Of a stretch of DNA of 35,173 nt, positions 31,267 through 35,173 are shown one piece after another; within the stretch, counting starts at the first letter, position 1, and each line of letters starts with the position of its first letter. Under the pieces are notes generated by a model that did no database searches, was not told the DNA's origin, and saw nothing but the letters and a program-made list of their open reading frames with translations. This DNA comes from Flavobacteriales bacterium UBA852. GTDB lineage: Bacteria > Bacteroidota > Bacteroidia > Flavobacteriales_E > Vicingaceae. Both the position numbers and the translations under genes were made by a program. Location of the stretch: the NCBI GenBank assembly GCA_002295925.1, contig DBGO01000006.1:1-35173 (forward strand), written 5' to 3'.

Positions 31267-32394
31267 CTATTTTGTCGAACATCCGCTCATTGTTGTAATT
31301 TGAACAATATTAGTAGGTGCATATTTCTCGTTACGTTCGTTTACTTTTTCAACCAAATTCAGCGCTGCTTGTTTAAACGCTTTGGCTTGAGGTGTGTCTT
31401 CTTGCAAAACAACCGGACGGCCAACATCGCCACCTTCTCGAATGCTTTGAACCAAAGGAATTTCGCCCAAAAGCGGTATTTGCATTTTCTCAGATAAAGA
31501 TTTCATTCCTTCTTTACCAAAAATATAATATTTATTATCCGGCAGTTCTGCAGGAGTAAAATAGGACATGTTTTCTATAAAACCTAAAACAGGTACGTTA
31601 ATTTGCGGCAAGCGAAACATTCCTACAGCTTTACGCGCATCAATTAAAGCAACCTCTTGCGGCGTACTCACCACAACAGCTCCGGTAAGTGGAATAGTTT
31701 GCACCAATGTTAAATGAATATCACCCGTTCCGGGCGGCAAGTCGAACAATAAGAAGTCCAATTCGCCCCAATTGGCATCCAATATTAATTGTTTTAAAGC
31801 TTTGGTAGCCATTGCACCACGCCAAACAATGGCTTGGTCGGTATCGGCAAAAAATCCGATTGACAATAATTTAACACCATAACTTTCTATGGGTTTTATC
31901 AATTGTTTTCCGTCAACCAACTCCGTAACCGGCTTTTCTTTTTGCACATCAAACATTAAAGGCATTGAAGGTCCATATATATCGGCATCTATCAATCCTA
32001 CTTTATATCCTTCTTTGGCTAATGCTACGGCTAAATTTGCCGTAACCGTAGATTTCCCTACGCCACCTTTGCCACTGCCCACAGCAATTAAATTTTTCAC
32101 GTTTGGCAACACTGTTCTTAATTCCGGCGGACGCTCGGTTTGTTTGGGTAAGGATACGAAGTTTATTTCCACTTGTACATTATCATCCACTTTTGTTTGT
32201 AAGTGATGCAAACAAGCTTCTTCTATCCTGCGTCTGTTGTGCATTGCCGGATTGCTGATTTGCAAATCGAACTTGATTGCATTGCCGTCTATTTGTAAGT
32301 TTTTCACCAATCCCGCAGAGATTATATCTTTCTTCAGGTCGGGTTCAATAACATAACTCAATGCTTCAATGACTTTTTCTTCTTTTTCAGTCAT
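31267..32394 (-). CDS. Mrp/ApbC-family P-loop ATPase, Fe-S cluster carrier, 375 aa
   Basis: Residues 1-90 form a DUF59/MIP18-like domain; from about 95 onward the chain is a ParA/MinD-type ATPase with Walker A GSGKGGVGKST (107-117), GLIDADIYGPSMP and LLFDLPPGTGDIHL. Mrp proteins bind and deliver iron-sulfur clusters. The CxxC pair that enterobacterial ApbC uses is absent: the corresponding stretch reads ENMSYFTPAELPDNKYY, and the only nearby Cys is at the C-terminus (SGCSTK). I recall this as common in Bacteroidota Mrp, so it is noted, not called a defect. It is 5 bases after rocD and 27 bases before nifU. Confidence 0.94.
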   Translation of the reverse strand: MTEKEEKVIEALSYVIEPDLKKDIISAGLVKNLQIDGNAIKFDLQISNPAMHNRRRIEEACLHHLQTKVDDNVQVEINFVSLPKQTERPPELRTVLPNVKNLIAVGSGKGGVGKSTVTANLAVALAKEGYKVGLIDADIYGPSMPLMFDVQKEKPVTELVDGKQLIKPIESYGVKLLSIGFFADTDQAIVWRGAMATKALKQLILDANWGELDFLLFDLPPGTGDIHLTLVQTIPLTGAVVVSTPQEVALIDARKAVGMFRLPQINVPVLGFIENMSYFTPAELPDNKYYIFGKEGMKSLSEKMQIPLLGEIPLVQSIREGGDVGRPVVLQEDTPQAKAFKQAALNLVEKVNERNEKYAPTNIVQITTMSGCSTK

Positions 32395-32399
32395 AGTTT

Positions 32400-33647
32400 T
32401 TATTTTTTAAATTCCATTATTGTTTTGCGGATAATTGACACACAATCCATCAGTTGTTCTTCGGTTATTACCAAAGGCGGTGCAAAGCGAATGATATTTC
32501 CGTGCGTTGGCTTTGCCAACAAACCGTTATCTTTTAATGCCACACACAAATCCCACGCGGTTGAACTGTCGGGTGTGTCATTTATTAAAATAGCATTTAA
32601 CAATCCTTTTCCGCGTACTTGCTTGATTAAATCGGTTTGTTCAATTATTTTATTCATTTCCTCGCGGAACAATTCGCCCAATCGTTTTGCATTTTCGGCT
32701 AATTTTTCTTCTTTCACCACTTCAAGTGCTGCAATGGCTACACGTGCAGCTACCGGATTTCCGCCAAAAGTTGAACCGTGTTGACCGGGTTTTATTACTT
32801 CCATAATATCATCATTTGCCAACACTGCCGATACAGGATATGCTCCTCCGGAAAGGGCTTTTCCAAGGATTAAAATATCGGGTTTTACATTTTCATAATC
32901 GCAAGCCAATAATTCGCCTGTGCGGGCAATACCGGTTTGCACTTCATCGGCAATGAAAAGCACACCTCGTTCTTTGCACATTTGCCAAGCATCAAATAAG
33001 TAACCGTCGGTAGGCACATATACGCCGGCTTCGCCTTGGATAGGTTCTACCAAAAAGCCTGCAACATTTTCCATATCCAATGCTGCTTCAAGTGCCGATA
33101 AATTATCATACTCCACTTTTATAAACCCAGGCGTGTAAGGCCCGAAGTTTTTTCGAGCATCTGGATCATTACTAAATGATATGACCGTAGTGGTGCGTCC
33201 GTGAAAATTATTTTCGCAAACAATAATTTTTGCTTCATTTTCGGGGATACCTTTTTTCTCATAAGCCCACTTACGACATAATTTTATAGCCGTTTCCACT
33301 GCTTCGGCACCGGTATTCATCGGTAATACTTTGTCAAATCCAAAATACTCCGTCACATATTTTTCATAAATACCCAATACATCATTGTAAAATGCACGCG
33401 ATGTTAATGTTAAGCGTTCGGCTTGAAATTTTAAAGCATTAACAATTTTGGGATGACAATGCCCTTGATTTACCGCCGAATAAGCCGACAAAAAATCATA
33501 ATAGCGTTTTCCTTCCACATCCCACACATACACACCTTCACCTTTAGAAAGCACTACAGGCAACGGATGATAGTTGTGTGCTCCGTATTTATTTTCAAGT
33601 TCTATTAATTCTTGCGACGACAATTTTTTTTCTTGCAGCGTATCCAT
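32400..33647 (-). CDS. rocD: ornithine--oxo-acid aminotransferase, 415 aa
   Basis: Class III PLP aminotransferase that converts ornithine and 2-oxoglutarate to glutamate-5-semialdehyde and glutamate. GAHNYHPLPVVLSKGEGVYVWDV and SAYSAVNQGHCHPKI at the start, MNTGAEAVETAIKLCRKWAY, FHGRTTTVISFSND, EPIQGEAGV, IADEVQTGIARTG and the PLP lysine Lys263 in ILILGKALSGGAYPVS identify ornithine aminotransferase over other family members. It is the first gene of the operon with mrp and nifU. A near-consensus -7 box (TATCTTTA, 33691-33684 on the minus strand) lies 36 bases before the ATG. It is divergent from the DUF58 gene. Confidence 0.94.
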   Translation of the reverse strand: MDTLQEKKLSSQELIELENKYGAHNYHPLPVVLSKGEGVYVWDVEGKRYYDFLSAYSAVNQGHCHPKIVNALKFQAERLTLTSRAFYNDVLGIYEKYVTEYFGFDKVLPMNTGAEAVETAIKLCRKWAYEKKGIPENEAKIIVCENNFHGRTTTVISFSNDPDARKNFGPYTPGFIKVEYDNLSALEAALDMENVAGFLVEPIQGEAGVYVPTDGYLFDAWQMCKERGVLFIADEVQTGIARTGELLACDYENVKPDILILGKALSGGAYPVSAVLANDDIMEVIKPGQHGSTFGGNPVAARVAIAALEVVKEEKLAENAKRLGELFREEMNKIIEQTDLIKQVRGKGLLNAILINDTPDSSTAWDLCVALKDNGLLAKPTHGNIIRFAPPLVITEEQLMDCVSIIRKTIMEFKK

Positions 33648-33708
33648 AAATTGTATTTTTTGTATTTAAGAAATATTTTTTTGTAAAGATAAGCATTGTT
33701 TATTTTCT

Positions 33709-33716
33709 TACCTTTG
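33709..33716 (+). promoter_or_regulatory. -7 box (TACCTTTG) of the DUF58 gene
   Basis: Exact TAnnTTTG ending 4 bases before the ATG at 33721. If functional, the transcript would begin at the start codon (leaderless). Confidence 0.5.
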
Positions 33717-33720
33717 GTTT

Positions 33721-34632
33721 ATGCCGATTGATTTTCAACAAATAGAACAATTAACACAACTTGAATTTTACACCAAGCAAGTTGTAGAAGGATTTATTTC
33801 GGGATTGCATCGCAGTCCTTTTCACGGTTTTTCGGCAGAATTTGCCGAGCACAGACTTTACAACACCGGTGAATCCATTAAAAATATTGATTGGAAACTT
33901 TATGCCCGAACCGAAAAATTATTCATTAAGCGATTTGAAGAAGAAACCAACCTTCGCTGTCAAATTTTGCTGGATTTTTCAGGTTCAATGCATTTTCCAA
34001 AAGGAGAACAACAAAATAAATTTCATTATTCGGTTTACGCTGCCGCAGTAATAATGAATATTCTAAAAAAACAACGCGACGCGTCAGGATTAACTGTTTT
34101 TTCGGAAGATATTGATACTTACTTGCCTTCTAAACTCAATGATGCGCATATAAAAAATTGTTTTTTGACACTTGAAGGATATTTGGAGAAAGAATACACA
34201 CCTAAAAAATCTAATGTATCGGAAACACTTCATTTAATTGCCGAAATGATTCCCAAGCGTTCGCTTGTGGTTATTTTTAGCGATATGTTTGATAATCTCC
34301 ATCGAGAAGATGATGTTTTTTCGGCACTGCAACATTTACGGTTTAAGAATCACGAGGTAATCGTTTTTCATACATTGGATATAAAAAAGGAGTTGGAATT
34401 TGAATTTTCAAGCCGTCCGTATGAGTTTGTTGACATGGAGACACAAGAGAAGATAAAAGTAAACACCGCTGAAATTGCCTCTGTGTACAAACAAAAAAGT
34501 GCCGAGCGGCAAAAAAAGCTAAAACTCAAATGCGGCCAATATGGAATTGATTACGTTCAGTGCGACATTCAAAAACCTTTAAGTCAAATTATTATGCCTT
34601 ATTTGGCTTTTCGGAAGAAAAACAAAGTATAA
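33721..34632 (+). CDS. DUF58 (von Willebrand A-like) protein, 303 aa
   Basis: Cytoplasmic protein of the DUF58 family, which carries a vWA-like metal-binding fold. HRSPFHGFSAEFAEHRLY, then ESIKNIDWKLYARTEKLFIKRFEEE, is the N-terminal family core. ILLDFSGSMHF is the MIDAS (DxSxS) motif with Asp-Phe-Ser-Gly-Ser, and SLVVIFSDMFD is a later core strand. In Bacteroidota such genes usually sit with a MoxR AAA ATPase and BatA-like genes; none is present in this window, so this copy is separate from that cluster or the partner lies elsewhere. Start is the ATG at 33721. Confidence 0.92.
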   Translation: MPIDFQQIEQLTQLEFYTKQVVEGFISGLHRSPFHGFSAEFAEHRLYNTGESIKNIDWKLYARTEKLFIKRFEEETNLRCQILLDFSGSMHFPKGEQQNKFHYSVYAAAVIMNILKKQRDASGLTVFSEDIDTYLPSKLNDAHIKNCFLTLEGYLEKEYTPKKSNVSETLHLIAEMIPKRSLVVIFSDMFDNLHREDDVFSALQHLRFKNHEVIVFHTLDIKKELEFEFSSRPYEFVDMETQEKIKVNTAEIASVYKQKSAERQKKLKLKCGQYGIDYVQCDIQKPLSQIIMPYLAFRKKNKV

Positions 34633-34649
34633 TTTTTTTGAAAAATATT

Positions 34650-34680
34650 TTTGCAATTAAAAAATTTTCATCTACATTTG
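34650..34680 (+). promoter_or_regulatory. consensus promoter of tRNA-Asp
   Basis: TTTG (34650-34653), 19-base spacer, TACATTTG (34673-34680): an exact match to the Bacteroidota promoter consensus, about 50 bases before the mature tRNA. Confidence 0.88.
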
Positions 34681-34729
34681 CAGCCCCTTTAACAAGGAAA
34701 CGTTCGAAAACAACAGTATTAAAGATATT

Positions 34730-34803
34730 GGTCCGGTAGTTCAGTTGGTTAGAATGCCTGCCTGTCACGCAGGAGGTCGCGGGTTCGAGTCCCGTCCGGA
34801 CCG
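34730..34803 (+). tRNA. tRNA-Asp (anticodon GTC)
   Basis: The 74-base sequence folds as a tRNA. Acceptor GGTCCGG pairs with CCGGACC, discriminator G, anticodon stem CCTGC/GCAGG with loop CTGTCAC (anticodon GTC at 34764-34766), and T arm GCGGG/CCCGT with loop TTCGAGT. CCA is not encoded. It has its own promoter and terminator. Confidence 0.97.
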
Positions 34804-34806
34804 CTT

Positions 34807-34838
34807 AAAAGCTCTCATTATTTGAGAGCTTTTTTTGT
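34807..34838 (+). terminator. terminator of tRNA-Asp
   Basis: AAAAGCTCTCA (34807-34817) pairs with TGAGAGCTTTT (34823-34833) around a 5-base loop, followed by a T-run. Confidence 0.93.
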
Positions 34839-35022
34839 TTCTAAACGCTAACCTTTTAAATCTTTTCTTTAATCATATAAATTTGGGTACACTCTAAAGC
34901 ATTCTATTTCACAAAATTTTCTATAACTTTATTCTTAAATAAGTAGAATTCAATAAAAATCGCGACGTAATGTTTATAAATAACTTGAGTGTAAATATCT
35001 ACTTTTTTTATATTATTTTGTT
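34839..35022. other. A+T-rich intergenic stretch after the tRNA
   Basis: No gene or exact promoter consensus seen. The tRNA 3' end upstream could in principle be an integration site, but I see no duplicated tRNA end in the window. Confidence 0.4.
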
Positions 35023-35154
35023 ATGAAAAATAAACTTTATAGCATCCTTATCCTTTTGCTTTTATCTAACACTTCTAAAACCCAAAGCACACCTAATTTT
35101 ATTGACACAATTATCAATCCTCAAGAATCTATTTTTGAGATAAATAAAGTATAA
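35023..35154 (+). CDS. short secreted-peptide gene or truncated N-terminus, 43 aa
   Basis: The ATG at 35023 opens a 43-codon frame: MKNKLYSILILLLLS, then TSKTQ, is a good signal peptide, and about 20 more residues (PNFIDTIINPQESIFEINKV) follow before TAA at 35152-35154. The mature part is too short for a typical exported domain, and NFIDTIINPQESIFEINK reads like the beginning of a longer protein. The stop codon lies in the second copy of the attC-like 13-mer, so the gene may have been cut by a recombination or insertion event. It may also be a genuine short exported peptide. Confidence 0.5.
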   Translation: MKNKLYSILILLLLSNTSKTQSTPNFIDTIINPQESIFEINKV

Positions 35155-35165
35155 CCCGTTGTGCA
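35153..35165 (+). repeat. 13-mer AACCCGTTGTGCA, copy 2 (attC-like half site)
   Basis: Identical to 1156-1168 and in the same orientation. Its first two bases are the last two of the preceding stop codon. A position directly after a gene end is where an integron attC site (R''-L'') would lie, but the rest of the site, if any, is beyond the window. Confidence 0.4.
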
Positions 35166-35173
35166 TTTAGGCT

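Noticed and set aside
34730..34803. tRNA-Asp as an integration (att) site
   Set aside because: No second copy of the tRNA 3' end and no integrase gene in the window.
1..35173. CRISPR arrays, insertion sequences, transposases and prophage genes
   Set aside because: No regularly spaced repeats, no transposase or phage protein signatures, and no terminal inverted repeats were found.

Overview
The window looks like chromosomal DNA of a Bacteroidota (Bacteroidetes) species. The evidence is strong A+T richness, promoters of the TTTG-N19-TAnnTTTG type in place of sigma70 boxes, little sign of Shine-Dalgarno sequences, a type IX secretion (T9SS) C-terminal sorting domain, and several families typical of this phylum (DUF4294, the BT_3928-type DoxX protein, TIGR02757, a GH3/beta-lactamase fusion). 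kdsA implies a Gram-negative lipopolysaccharide envelope. I cannot name the genus.

Layout. 1-938 (minus) is the 5' part of a secreted-protein gene that runs off the left edge. Its signal peptide is encoded by a (TAGA)n tetranucleotide tract, and in this copy the start codon is out of frame with the rest of the gene. 939-1350 holds no convincing gene, only an attC-like 13-mer, a small hairpin and a terminator. 1351-5941 (minus) is a TPR sensor kinase and NarL-type regulator pair, followed downstream by a beta-helix lipoprotein and a beta-barrel-like protein. 5998-8976 (minus) is the GH3/beta-lactamase fusion. 9123-11608 (plus) is the lysine pair lysC-lysA. 11618-17615 is a run of small conserved genes: TIGR02757, MtfA-like peptidase, DUF4294, folP, DUF1599, DoxX/thioredoxin-like, DppB-type permease. 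17693-18112 is ndk. 18167-20599 (minus) holds a PAS-SpoIIE phosphatase and rlmN.

20704-26271 (plus) is a tightly packed six-gene envelope operon: lipoprotein, outer-membrane protein, kdsA, T9SS cargo, YbjQ-family protein and a 41-residue membrane protein. 26268-28620 (minus) is a DUF2330 protein with an RnfD/NqrB-like membrane protein. 28730-33647 (minus) is rocD-mrp-nifU-icd, combining ornithine breakdown, Fe-S cluster handling and the TCA/NADPH enzyme. 33721-34632 (plus) is a DUF58 protein. A tRNA-Asp with a consensus promoter and a strong terminator follows, then a 43-codon secreted-peptide gene whose stop codon lies in the second copy of the attC-like 13-mer.

Most of the window is ordinary core genome. 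The least ordinary parts are the two margins, above all the tetranucleotide-repeat switch at 907-928. Several annotated starts differ from the longest possible reading frame because an apparent upstream TTG start is really the end of a TAnnTTTG promoter box.
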